NCBI GenBank assembly: GCA_013399305.1 | Contig: VXAI01000046.1 | Location: 991,340-1,055,339 of the forward strand | Direction of reading: 5' to 3' | Source of the DNA: Rostratula benghalensis | Taxonomy: Eukaryota; Chordata; Aves; Charadriiformes; Rostratulidae | Length of the DNA: 64,000 nt | Part shown: positions 13,470 through 24,955 of the stretch, one piece after another | Layout of the letters: each line of letters opens with the position of its first letter | Numbering within the stretch: position 1 is the first letter of the stretch | The notes under the pieces: model-generated | What the model saw: only the letters and a program-made list of their open reading frames with translations | What the model was told of the DNA's origin: nothing | Database searches by the model: none | Program-made: the position numbers and the translations under genes

Positions 13470-13760
13470 AGTCAGACCAAAGGTCCATTATTCACCAATC
13501 ACATACAACGGGTGCATAAGAGAGATCCTAAAACCAGCAACAATATTTGCTATTTTGACAGTGTATTCTCAGGCTGCATTTTTTAATTGCAGGAACAAAG
13601 ACTTCCTAAGTCAGATATAATGTCTTTTGTATCCCTTAGCAGTCCTTTACTGAATATGCTTTGCTTCATTCCTGAATTTCAGCAGCCCTAGTTCCTACAT
13701 CAGTAAGTTCCACTGTTTAACTACATGCCACATCATTTTACTTTGAGACTAACACGAGGT
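13470..13760 (-). mobile_element. Probable ancient LINE (CR1/L3-like) 3' remnant
   Basis: The plus strand reads GTCAGACCAAAGGTCCAT and, about 215 bp later, CAGTAAGTTCCACTGTTTAA. These match the general form of an old amniote LINE tail read in antisense ('...CCAAAGGTCCATC...' and '...AGTTCCACAGGTTAA...'). The body between is too diverged to align by eye, so the family assignment is tentative. Confidence 0.45.
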
Positions 13761-16098
13761 AATTTCTGCTCATGCCTTGTGGTTTTTGTATTGAGAAAGA
13801 CAATGACTATAATTTCCTCTTCACATTCTCCATCAACTCTCAGGTTTTACAGATCTCACTCAATCATTCTCAACCAAGTTACCTTTTTTGCAGACTGAAA
13901 TGCTTACCCTGTTCAATTGCTACTCAAGCCATTCCACCCTCTTGTCATCTCTGCTGGCCTAAGCGCACCTACTGCCTTTCCAACCAGCCCTGTTCGAGGT
14001 GGGGAAACCACACCTTTGAGATGGACACGTGTCACGTGTGTTTGTCTGTCTATACATACTTATACACAGAGTCACACACAGAACAACCTATTCTATTTTC
14101 CAATTCCCAACTTCTGATTTGCTTTTTCACTATTTTACAGTGAGCTGACATTTTCATTAAAACATCAGTGTATTTCTGATTGGTTTTTCTGAATGGCAAA
14201 CTCATTTATTATCATTAAGGGTTTTTTTAATTTGGGCTATCTTTTCTTCAGTGGATGAGTTCTCTTTAACTGTGCTGAAGAGCATAAGCCTAAGCCAAGA
14301 CACAGTGACAATTATTAATACTTTTTTTCCATTAAGAAGCATATGTTCTCTTTAACAGTTAGTTATCTGTGGTATGACCTTTTTTCTTACCCTATGAAAA
14401 ATTAATTCAAGGGCCTTTACTGAAGGAACTTACACAGAAGCTGTGGAAATCCAAATAAGATCTTCTTTGTCCTATTATGTTGATATGCCCCTTCAAAGAG
14501 CTTAAACAGACCAGGTGAGCTTCATTCCCCTTTAAAAAGTAAAGCAAGCAGCTACATGAAGCGAGATTCTCGAGCGCAAGGTCATATGAAGTACAAATTA
14601 TGACATAGTGTTTGTTTATACAGGATTACCAACACTTAAAAATTATTTTTAAACATTACAGATTCACATTTAAATTGGAATTCAAAGATTTCTTTTTTCT
14701 AGTCTATTAGGTTTGTTTCAACAGACTAATTCTCTTCATCTTCCAATCTCATTCTTTGAATATACCTATACTAGTTTTAGAAATTTAACTGTTTTTTAAG
14801 ATATGCTTTTAGGAATCTACATTTTTCAAAAGTTTAATCCTGTTTTAAATATAAGTTCTGCACAGAGGTCTGTGAACACAGAGTGTTTTTTCAGTGTGGG
14901 ACCCACTAACAGTTTGGTTAATTTTGGCAGGCTAAGCAGCAAATGCACCACTTTTACATTTGTTTCAATTAGAGGGCTCTTGCCAAAGCATTTGATCTAC
15001 AATGTTGTCAGAAATTAAGTCCTACTGAGTTACTTACTTGCTACCACCTTTCTTCAAATCACATATGAGCAGTTGATCTCAACACTGTTTCCCTGATTCA
15101 GTGGAACTATATCTCAACATCTTTTTCTTCTTTCTTGGATAACTTGACAGGTCAAAACAGATATGAAAACTGCAGATGGTAATACAAGGCAAAATCTTTC
15201 CCTAGAGCATCATCCATTTGGAATGCCCTGTTAAAGTCACAGCCACTGCATCTGAATTCTTTTCTGATTTTAAATTTATCTCTTTCCCTAGAGCACTTAA
15301 GTTCATGCATTTCTTTAAACAATTTTGGTGCTATTGGAAAGATAAAGAACCAATTTTTGAGCTATAGAATCCCATTCAACTTCTACATTGAAGTTGTAAA
15401 TGCTTAAAAATGCACAGGCTGCAGCTCATGTTAACAGGCCAGGCCTGAATGAGAAACAAGATTTGAAATTATAATGGGAAATTTGAGATCATAAATATGA
15501 CCTCATATTATACTTCCTCTGCATTTCCTTTGGTTGTGAGTGAAAAGGTAAGAATCAATCAAGTTTTGAGGAGTCATCTGACCATGGACCTTGTATTTGG
15601 ATTTTTTCAGCAAAGATGAACTAGAGGATAGAATAAAAAAAAGTAATAATAATTAAAAGAGTTGTTTCTCCTATTATTTGAGAATGAATTTTTACAACAG
15701 CATTTTTTTACATGTCAAATGCAAAGGCAAAAAATCGAGATACTACCATTGTCATTCTGTGCCTCATTGGTTGCATAAGAAGGGATTGCGTAGCACATTT
15801 CATGACTAACAAGATGAACAAGAAAAGAAAAGACAAATGGAAATGCAGCAGTTAATTTTGCTCACTTAAACCGTGTTTTTTTATTTCCAAGTGCTTTTTC
15901 TCATCATACTTGATCTTGTAATCAGATTTGTGCACAGCTCTCACCAATTGGATCATTTTCCAGGATCAAGGCAGTAGGGGAACCAGCTTGCATCTGCTTC
16001 ATCTATCGTTAACTCAGGGAGTTTAACAACTCCAACAGATGCCGCCCTCTATGCCTTTTCAAGTTCTTTAAAACCTTTGAAAATGTCAACCTAGATTT
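13761..16098. other. AT-rich non-coding DNA
   Basis: Nothing gene-like is supported. Two nearly adjacent CACGTG motifs at 14026-14038 are listed separately. Confidence 0.5.
14026..14038. promoter_or_regulatory. Tandem CACGTG E-boxes
   Basis: CACGTG occurs at 14026-14031 and 14033-14038, seven bases apart, within ACACGTGTCACGTGTG. CACGTG is the core site of bHLH-ZIP factors (Myc/Max, USF, MiT/TFE). There is no CpG island or gene start here, so function is only a possibility. Confidence 0.3.
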
Positions 16099-16118
16099 AA
16101 AAAAAAAAAAAAAAAAAA
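16099..16118 (+). repeat. Poly-A tract
   Basis: An uninterrupted run of 20 A. No retrogene or SINE body is recognisable on its 5' side. Confidence 0.95.
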
Positions 16119-19028
16119 GTAAAAATTGTGCAAATGAAAGTTAGCCTATAAAGACTTCTGTGACATCCTGAAGTTATTAACTTGTTCTTTCAAGAAATCT
16201 TAACTGTCTATATTGAAAATTATATTGAAATTGAGATGCAAGATAAAGTCTCCAGAAGTGTCTATTGTCTTGTAGTAAAACTGTAATTTCTCCCCCACTT
16301 GCTCTTTTTAAAGGTCAAACAGAATATGTGAAGTGCCTCTGCACTGCAGTTTTCTTTACAAAGTGTATCAATAGCTAGCAGAAGTGAAACAGTCCAGAGC
16401 AGCAGTATTAAATTACTAATCACGGTCAAAACAAGGCATTTGTTTTAAATTTTAAATTTTAAAACAATGCTTTCACAAGGCATTAATCAGCAAATATTTA
16501 GATACTCAGATGAGATGTGTAGGTAAGTATTAATAAACAAAAAGTCAGGATAAAAAAGCCAACACCATTGTTGAAGTTCACATGAGAGACAGGCCTGAAT
16601 TTTACTGTGCAACCTCATAGCTAGTTTTTATTTTATTTAAGCATTTTTTGCAGTCTGCGTTATAACAGTGTTAATACCTCAGGATTCAGTATAGTACACT
16701 CCACTGACAAGCAGAGATAAATGAATGCCAAAAGTCTCTCAGAGCAGTAGAGTTTGGATTAAAAATAAAATGCCTAGAGGCAAAGCGTAGTCACCACTGA
16801 CCTATTCTAATATTTTCCCTTTTACTGAAGAACAAAATAAAAGTCAAACTAACATAATATGTTAAAGCAGTAGATTTCCAGTGTTAACAGGTAACAATTT
16901 GGTTTCCTCATCCAACTGTTCAGTGGACTGTAGAAACCTAAAATCCCTGCAGCAGATGCTACACTGCACACAATTTATACACAGGTAAACTGAGGACAAA
17001 GGAATTCAATAAGTAGTTTCAGTCATAACTAGCATTACAACTCTTGTGACCTGGTCTAAGACACAGAGAATACAACTCTTACAAGGTCTTTTTTATAGAA
17101 AAGGAATGTGTGCAAACTTCTTCAGAATCCAGTTCATAGTTGAGTACCATTGTGAGGCAACGCTGCTCCCTAGAACACACGGCCCCCAGCTTTCTAAGAC
17201 ACTCAGACATCTCAACTGTCTTTGCTCTGTAACAGGAGACTTACAAGATTTACCTGCTTGGTATCTGTAAATAACTGTCTCTATGGGCATACTGGATTTA
17301 AGAAATACTTGCATGTTTTGTGATTTCAAAGTTAAAAAGAAAGTAATATTTAATGATTTTCTGAAAAATAACAGATTATATTTAAAAGTGGCCAATGTAA
17401 TATTCCTGTAAATCTTCTGGGTCTTCCATACTGCTTAATAACACAAAAGACAGGAATAGAGACTGTGTGAGCTACCCTTGAGATAGGGGAACTTAGAGTC
17501 ACTGTCTTTCTAATAATTCCCAATGTGAAAAGAACTCTGGCCACTGCCAGTCGACTAGTCCCAACTGGCTTTATACTAGGGCTATGTTTATTCAAGTGTT
17601 CTCCTTTATGAGGGAAAAACTTGGCTTTATTTCAAGGTAAAGAAAAACCTCCAAGCAGCAAAATATTTTAAGGACAGATGTCTGATCTTGAAACAGCAGC
17701 TAACACAGCCAGAATATATCTGTGCAATAAACACTTACTCATCAGCCCTCTCTTTCAGCTGCATGTATTTCTTTTTAGCCACTATGTTGCTCACAAAAAA
17801 AGTAGCACAGAAAACAGTGTTCTCTATTCTCTCTCAGGACAGCTTTAATTAATTTCTTTATTCTAATAAAATTTGAAATTCTGTACCAACTGTTGCTTTT
17901 TTTTTTTTTGGCTCTGGGGTCTTTATTATACCTCTTACACCTGGAACTGCTGCTGAGATGCTGAGAACTGAAGTGCATGGCCTAAACAACAGCAACACCC
18001 CAGAACTTGTATGTTTTTACCTCCTCTCCACTTTTGCATGCCCACTTTTTAGACTACTTGCACTGATGTAATTTTATCCCCAGCAATCTTTCAAGCTACA
18101 ATTCAGCTTAAAAACAACAACAGAAAATAGATGCTGAGCTGGTAACTACAGTAATGGCTAATATTTTCAAATGCTTTCCAATAATATCCCAGTTGCTTTT
18201 AGACTGTTACAGCTCTGCCAAAACTTAATAACCCACACTGAAAATTTCCTTGCCAGGTACTTGAAACAAGCTGAACATTTCTTTGCAAAGAAAATAAATA
18301 GAAAAAAAAAATCATTTTTTCCAAAAACTAGGATTACAAATAATTGTGTGTTTTGTAAATATTTTTTAAAAAGAACTTATAATGGGTTTACTGAGAAATT
18401 CTTGTACTTTTTTTGTTTAAGACCTGGGGCTCAAAATTGGCAAGGAGGCTGAGACAGTACCAAGGATGTGCTCTTTTCTCATGAAACAATGTCCCTCTCC
18501 AGTGAAGATTTAAAGCACAGAGTATTACCATGGCATCTATTCAACATGGACTTGTTAGGAATCGGGCAGCACAACACTAAAAAAACACCCCAGCCACACT
18601 GTGCACATTCCACAAAGTCAAGTAAGTTTGAGATTTTGCCTGCAATTGCTACTGTTATGAAGTGCCTGAAAACTGTCTGCTGTCACTGAAGCAGTAAAAG
18701 CAGCTGAAAAAAGGTTGTTTACTGTATGCGACTGAAGAAGAGACATTCAGAGGGCAACAAAGACAAAAGGAAAAGCTGGAGCACAACTTACAGACAAGAT
18801 ACTCTCCCAGCGCAGGGACAGAAGAAAGGGAGAGTAGTTTCCCATCAGAACCTGCAGAAATGGTAGCAAAGGATTCCGAGTTGGAACACTTCAGCTGTTC
18901 AGCAAACAGCTGACAGCCAGTGGATTTCTATTTAACGACTTGTAAATACTTGCTGGTCTCTAGAGATTCAAGGAGATCCCATGATGGAATCTATGGGAAG
19001 GAGCTGGGGTTTGCAGATTTCCTTCTTT
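16119..19028. other. AT-rich non-coding DNA
   Basis: It contains a loosely palindromic TTTAAA-rich segment near 16440-16465 and a T-run at about 17897-17910. The opposed open frames at 17046-17270 (+) and 17093-17395 (-) are mutual shadows and neither is supported. Confidence 0.55.
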
Positions 19029-19052
19029 AAAAAAAAAAAAAAAAAAAAAAAA
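19029..19052 (+). repeat. Poly-A tract
   Basis: A run of 24 A preceded by CTTCTTT. No element body was recognised upstream. Confidence 0.95.
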
Positions 19053-19509
19053 GGAAGATCCTATGACTGTTCCAAACATAGAAAAATGACAATATTAAAC
19101 TGTACTTTTTAATATGCTCTCAAACTATTTGTATCCCCCCTCAAACTCCATACTAATTCCCAAGGTAAGATGTCATGAGGTAGTAGTGGTGCCTGAAAAT
19201 ACAGCATTGTGGAGATGTGCCCTGGCACCACACCCAGACCAAACAGGTGGGGAGGCACCACCAGCAGATAAGAAACATTCTTCCTTAGTAAGAAAGCTTA
19301 GAGATTTTACTGAAAGGTCTGGCTTGCCACTTACTTTAGTCATTCACTAAATGCTGGCCTTGTTCATGTCCCACAACAGCAGTAGGCCTTGGCCTGCTGG
19401 GGCAGGAGGGTCACAGGCACCTACTGAGGCCTAAACTCAGGTCGCCTCTGAAGAAACACTTCAGCTCTTTAAATATCAGGAAGTCTCAACTGCCCATGGG
19501 GTGTCTTCT

Positions 19510-19782
19510 ACCAAGTAACTGGCAATAGTACAAGAGGAAAGGGCCTCAAGTTGTGCCAGAGGACATTTAGGATGGCTTTTAGGAAAAATTTCCTCACAGA
19601 AAGGGCTGTCAAGCCCTGGAACAGGCTGCCCAGGGAAGTGGTAGATTTGCCATTCCTGGAGGTATTTAAAACATGGGTACACCGAGTGCTGAGGGACATG
19701 GCTTAGTGGTAACTTGGCAGTGCTGGGTTAATGGTTGGACTTGAGGATCTTAAATGTCTCTTCCAACCTAAATGATTCTGTG
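19510..19782 (+). mobile_element. CR1 LINE 3' end, sense orientation
   Basis: About 270 bp closely follows the avian CR1 3' region: AAGAGGAAAGGGCCTCAAGTT, GGAAAAATTTCCTCACAGAA, GAACAGGCTGCCCAGGGAAG, CCTGGAGGTATTTAAAAC, GGTTGGACTTGAGGATCTTA, and a terminal CTTCCAACCTAAATGATTCTGTG. It is 5'-truncated with no poly-A, as CR1 insertions normally are. The two minus-strand open frames across it (19476-19699) are antisense readings of the element. Confidence 0.95.
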
Positions 19783-22700
19783 TTTTCACTTTTAGTCTAC
19801 CTACATATAACTAACACCTCTGTCCTCACCATGGTTTCATTAAGTCACAACCTGCATTACCAACCCACAAAGACATCCTAATGCTCAGGAGCAAGGGACT
19901 GAATCCAGCACGCCCTCTGCCATGAGCTGGAAGTGCTAGCCCCCAGACAAGACAAATAACACTTTAATAGGATGCCTCCCTGTTTTGGTGGGACCCCAAA
20001 AGCCAAGGGACTATCTAGCACTGATGTGCTGCAGCAACAAGAACCAAGCTGTTCTTTCAACAAATTAATATTCAACAATGGAAGGTATTTTCCCAGCTTG
20101 ACTCCTACGCTAAAAACTAGATTCTATTATATTTATCACGCTAACAGCAAGGCACATGTTTCTTTTTCCCAGCAGTTCTGTTCTTAGAATGTACAATCCA
20201 TTTGTTAGTAAATGAGCTTGGCCTCAGGGGCAATGTAATATTCCCTCTCACTCACTCACTGCATGGCACCAATCACACACAATCTCAGTTTCAGTTGTAT
20301 TTTAGACATTTTAAAATCTCTCACTCTAAACTACAAGTGAACTTACTAATGCAATTTAATTATTACACGTTGTTTGTGCCAAGATGTAACAGTTAGGATA
20401 AACCATGTAGTCTGCCCACTCGTGATCCCCAGCAAAATCATAAAAACAACTCTTCTAGGCCTCTTACTCTTCAGGCTTATTCTCTCTACTCCAAGTGCCT
20501 GATAAAGTACATTCCAGGAAGCCAAACTAACAGCACATTTCTATTCAAGGCAGATACACATTTAGGCTCTTGCTGGAAATAAATACAAAATTTCCTCTGG
20601 CCCTAAACTGAAGATATTCTTCCATTTAATTCTGCCTTTAAATAATCTGTTGCTCTGCCAGTGAGTACTTTTCACATAGAAAACTGTTGATTTCTTTCAA
20701 TTAGATCTATTTTCTCTACTGTGCTTTGAAGGCAAAAACATTACTTTGCTACCTGCTGTGAAGCATTTGAGTCCCATTCCTTTTCTAATCTTGTATGCTT
20801 TTCTCCAATTTTTTTCTTTATCACTCAAGTATTTGTTTATTCATGGCAGGGGGGAGAGAAATGATAAAACATGTGTTGTAGTTAACCCTCTAAATATCTG
20901 GGTACTAAACTCAAAGGTAATTCTGCCGCTTCATTTACTGAAAAAACCCCACATTTCTTAATCAGGCAAACTCTGGAAAGAAAGTATCATTTTTCCATAA
21001 CATTATTCAGTGACAGCTAATGAGATGAGTGTACCACCCAGCTAAATTTTCCAGTGCCTTTGGACTGTGATTTATTGAACTGGTCCTATGCAACCAGCAG
21101 ACACTCTGACTAATATTTAGGTTGGTATAGCGATTCCAACTGTCAAATGTAAATAGAAATGCCCATCACACTATGAACGGTGCGAATTCTCGGATATCCA
21201 GCCAGACATCCCAGACAACTCTCTTTTAACCAACACTGTTTCTGCTCGTTCTGTCTTCAAGACGGCCACAGCTCCAAAAAAACTCTGGAATCATTTTTAT
21301 GCTTTTAAAATCCATTTTGAGCACAATTACTCATATAAGTTTTTATGGCACATATAATTGATGACAGGATTTAGTTTCCATATCCTGATCAGATTCTAAC
21401 TTGCCTGCCACTTGCCTTGGAATTTGCAAGGTTTTGCAAAAAGAGTATTCAGTTCCTTATAATACTATTTAATTAACATTTTCCTAAACATCTCCTATAA
21501 TGCCCACCACAATATAATCAGTGGCCAACTGCAGACAAAACACTATCAGATACGAAAAAGGATGAGATTTTTAAATGAAAACCCATCAAAAAAATTAGGA
21601 GAAGCTTTCTCTGAGGTAAAGACCTCTAGTAAGTAGGAGTAACAAAGCCTTACTGAAAGTAAGTGTCTTAGACTAAGGCATATGAGACTTGCACATTCCC
21701 AAATAAGAGCCCTTCTGGTAAGAAGACAGAGCACCAAGCTTCATCTCAAGTTTTGTTATTTTAAATTAGGAGAAAAGGAATATTAAGAAACAAGACCAGC
21801 TTGACTTACATTGGACTTAATATAATTTGCTGAAAATATGGTAGGAACTCTCTTTGCTTAGAAAAGTTTGTTTCAGAAAACATTTTCTATATAAAGAACA
21901 GAGGTGGCCTAAATTCCACCCTACCTTATTCCTCTGCCAAAGAAATTGTCAGTACCCAAATGCAAAATAAATCTACTATTTGTGCAGTTCTTTAGGATCA
22001 ATTCAATTAAAGGAATATCCAGTATTTCAGTCAATGAAATAACATATTTCCTTTTATAACAGGTGAAACTGAAGAAGTGGCTATCTTGTGCTATGAAGAC
22101 TGCAAAATTTTGAATGACAGTGAATTTTGTAGCCTACTATCTCAAAGCAAAATACTAGCATACAAACTAGACTATTACATCCCCTCTACTCCAGTGCTTT
22201 TTAAAATTAAAACACAAATTCTAGTCTAGGTTGGATCAAATTAAATACTAAGTAATAACAAGTAACATTAAAACAGAAGTATACACATACCACCTCATCC
22301 TCGTTTTGCCAATTTGAATATTGTGGGCACATACATGAAGTAGAAAGTAAAGCAAATTACCAAAAGGTCAAACTATGTAAAACAGTATGATCATAGTTAC
22401 CAATGTGCACAACATAATATACATGGTGACTGCTAATAAAAAGCACCATTTGTCTGTAAGTTATCCCACAGCATCCAACATATTGCAGGTATTTTATACT
22501 GTTCCACACAGGGAAACATACAAACCATTGCTGAATAATAACTGCTAACCTATGTTGGTTCCTATATGACAACTGCTAAACCCCTCATTAAGTAGTTGGG
22601 TACGTTGTAGCCAATGGGATAATTACATACACTGTTTTCTATGACACAAACCCAAACCCCTAGCTTTAGGCAACATAAGAAACTCATGTGCACACATCAG

Positions 22701-23731
22701 TTCTTATGAGCTGAGATATACTTCCTTTTTGCCAGGCTTATGTGCTTATTGTACTCTGAGTATCTTAAGAAGCGGACATTCCCCACTGGTAAAAGGGCAA
22801 GGCTTGCAAGAGAAGACACAGAACTGACCAGCTTCATCATCCTTCCAAGTGTCGGCCACTTTGTTTGTATCTTGGTTTGTTTTTTTTTTTTTTTCACTAC
22901 TACTTAAAAGTCAACCCAGATGAAAAATAGAAGTGATAAAGAACAGAATGCTTTTCACTGTACAGCTACCTAGTGGTCATGGGATAACAAATTCTGTTCA
23001 GGCTTGCTAAGCTTAACTAGACAGCCTCTTCTCCAGGATTTTCTTATCAGACAGAACATTACAACAGGTAACACGGATATGCAGTGGAATGCAGGGCAGA
23101 TGAAAAATAGAAGCCTAAGCAATTTTAGGTGGAAATTATCTTTAAACACTTTTAAATGTTTGATGAACACTCCTGCATGAAAGCAACAGTGTTTTCATTT
23201 TATTAAACATTTAAAAGCTGAAAATTCACCTTAACAAAACATCCCAAAGACCTAACTCCACTGCAAGTTTTGACTACAGTGGAGATCTTACTCTGAATAA
23301 GGCCCTGAATGAGGTCTTCACTGTATCTTAACAAGATGTGCTACAAATAAGCATAAGATAAAAGTGTCATAAATGTGTCTATAGTAGCAACAAAATCTAC
23401 AACACGTCCCATAAAAATCTGCTAAGACATCTACATTTAAGAGCTTAGGAAATGCAGTTGTCTTATCCAAATGGATGCCACGAGGTATCTCATATTTCAC
23501 AAGCAGCTTAACAACGATTCTTGTACAAAATGAGACTAAATGAGACTAACTATAGCAGCTACCCATACTAACCTATCCAATTGCAGACAAAACAAACACC
23601 TGAATCATTTTCTCATTCCAGTCCTGCAATGTGCCCAGACTCACTTGACACAAAAACAAACAGCAAAAAACCCAAACCAAAAGAAAAAAAAGAGAGCGAG
23701 CAAGAGAGCAAAATAAACCGTGCCCTTTGCC
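19783..23731. other. AT-rich non-coding DNA
   Basis: No supported gene. It includes a T-run at 22880-22894 and an A/C-rich tract at 23650-23690. An AATAAA on the minus strand (23199-23204) would lie about 530 nt past the stop of the candidate minus-strand terminal segment at 23732-23909. Confidence 0.5.
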
Positions 23732-23909
23732 CTAGCAGGGAAACAGTGCAAAACAAGTAACTGCAAAAGCAGGTAGTACAGTGTCAAATTTTAGGCAAAC
23801 ATAGGTTCTTCCAATTAAAGAAACAGCCAAAAGACATGTGAAAACTGCCAACAGAACACCAGTGGCAAGCAAGGAGAGAACCAGCCAAGAGAACACACAG
23901 TTTGGTTTC
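23732..23909 (-). CDS. Candidate terminal exon with a membrane span (unidentified)
   Basis: On the minus strand a very good acceptor (a long pyrimidine tract ending CCTTCCTTGGACAG) abuts an open frame running from 23909 to a TAG at 23732-23734. After a 1-nt split codon it encodes about 59 residues. A roughly 30-residue hydrophobic span begins FSWLVLSLLATGVLLAVF, followed by RTYVCLKF and a short tail, as expected for a type I membrane protein C-terminus. The phase fits the segment at 26114-26173. Caution: the plus strand is purine-rich, which alone produces hydrophobic minus-strand translations. No family recognised; low confidence. Confidence 0.25.
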
Positions 23910-24858
23910 CTGTCCAAGGAAGGAGAAAAGGAAGAGATGTGAATTTCCACCTGGAACAAATTCATAAAATAGGCCAGAGCACAGAATTCTGGCAGCTGTA
24001 TTTGCTGCTCTACTGAATCAATATCCTGATCAAATTTGCCAACACTCATGCAAGCATCTGTTTTCTGCATTCAAACCTACGTAAATATTCAAGAGACAGG
24101 GCTCCCTCCCAGGCAACGGGAGCAGCCTGCATACACCGACGAGCAGAACCCTCTAACCACAGAGGAACCACAGCAGGCAGGGTTTCCCAGCAGCTCTCTG
24201 TAAGAGTAAGTGGAGGGAATACAGTTTTCTATTTGCATGCTACCAGCATGTGCAGTCTACGTGCAGAACTACCCACGACTAACCACCTCTACTATTTCCT
24301 CAGCTGTACTGCAGTAAATTGATCATATGTGCACAAAGCAGCAGAGTGGTGGAAAAAGGAAAATTTCTACGCACATAATGCAGAGAAAGCATATATCTTT
24401 TTGAAAATCTGTGAAATAATACAGCAAAGTATTAAAAACCCCATAACAAACCAGAGATGAAAGAAAATACAAGTACAAAGAGAGAAAAAAGGAGGGGAAA
24501 ACTGAATTAATGCATAAAACTATACAAAGAAAGCAAAGGGCCAGATCCACTGAAAGTCAAGTAGAAAACTAAACGAAACTTTTTCATGAGTCCTGACCTA
24601 AGTCATCTAGGTGGTTATAAATAAAAATAGTAAAAAAATGCAACTAATGTACCTATTTCAGGTATTGCACCACACCTTTTACTAATGGTGCAATAGGAGG
24701 CCAGACTGTTGCCGTGAAGTTACTCCTAACAAGTGAAAATGGACAATGTACAGCAACTCTCCTTTGGATTTATGGTGTGAGCTTCTGAATCAAAGTCACT
24801 CTAAAATAGCTATCAGGTTAGAAGAGATTTGTTGAAAACTTAAGTCTTCCTCACCAAG
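23910..24858. other. Non-coding DNA
   Basis: Mixed composition with an A/G-rich stretch near 24430-24500, which generates a spurious Phe/Leu-rich minus-strand frame (24323-24550). No feature supported. Confidence 0.5.
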
Positions 24859-24955
24859 CATGAGGCAGCCTGGGAGACAGAGCGAGCACTGAAGAGCCAG
24901 CTGTCCTCGCCCTCTGCGTTGCTCAGAAGCGATCCCAGCCAAACCACTTTGACAG
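24859..24955 (+). CDS. Candidate internal exon, plus strand (unidentified)
   Basis: The acceptor TCTTCCTCACCAAG is followed by 97 nt with a single open frame (H-E-A-A-W-E-T-E-R-A-L-K..., 32 codons plus 1 nt). It ends at a consensus donor, ACAG|GTAAGTC. CG dinucleotides cluster here, unlike the flanks. In phase it can join 32337-32451. The opposite strand is also open (24840-25085), so the frame could be chance. It might equally be a non-coding exon of a long non-coding RNA. Confidence 0.2.

Noticed and set aside
16436..16470. TTTAAA-rich near-palindrome
   Set aside because: Low-complexity AT sequence forms such symmetry by chance.
22919..23115. CAGATGAAAAATAGAAG occurring near 22919 and again near 23099
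   Set aside because: A short A-rich repeated word with no bracketing structure; probably coincidence or a very old duplication.
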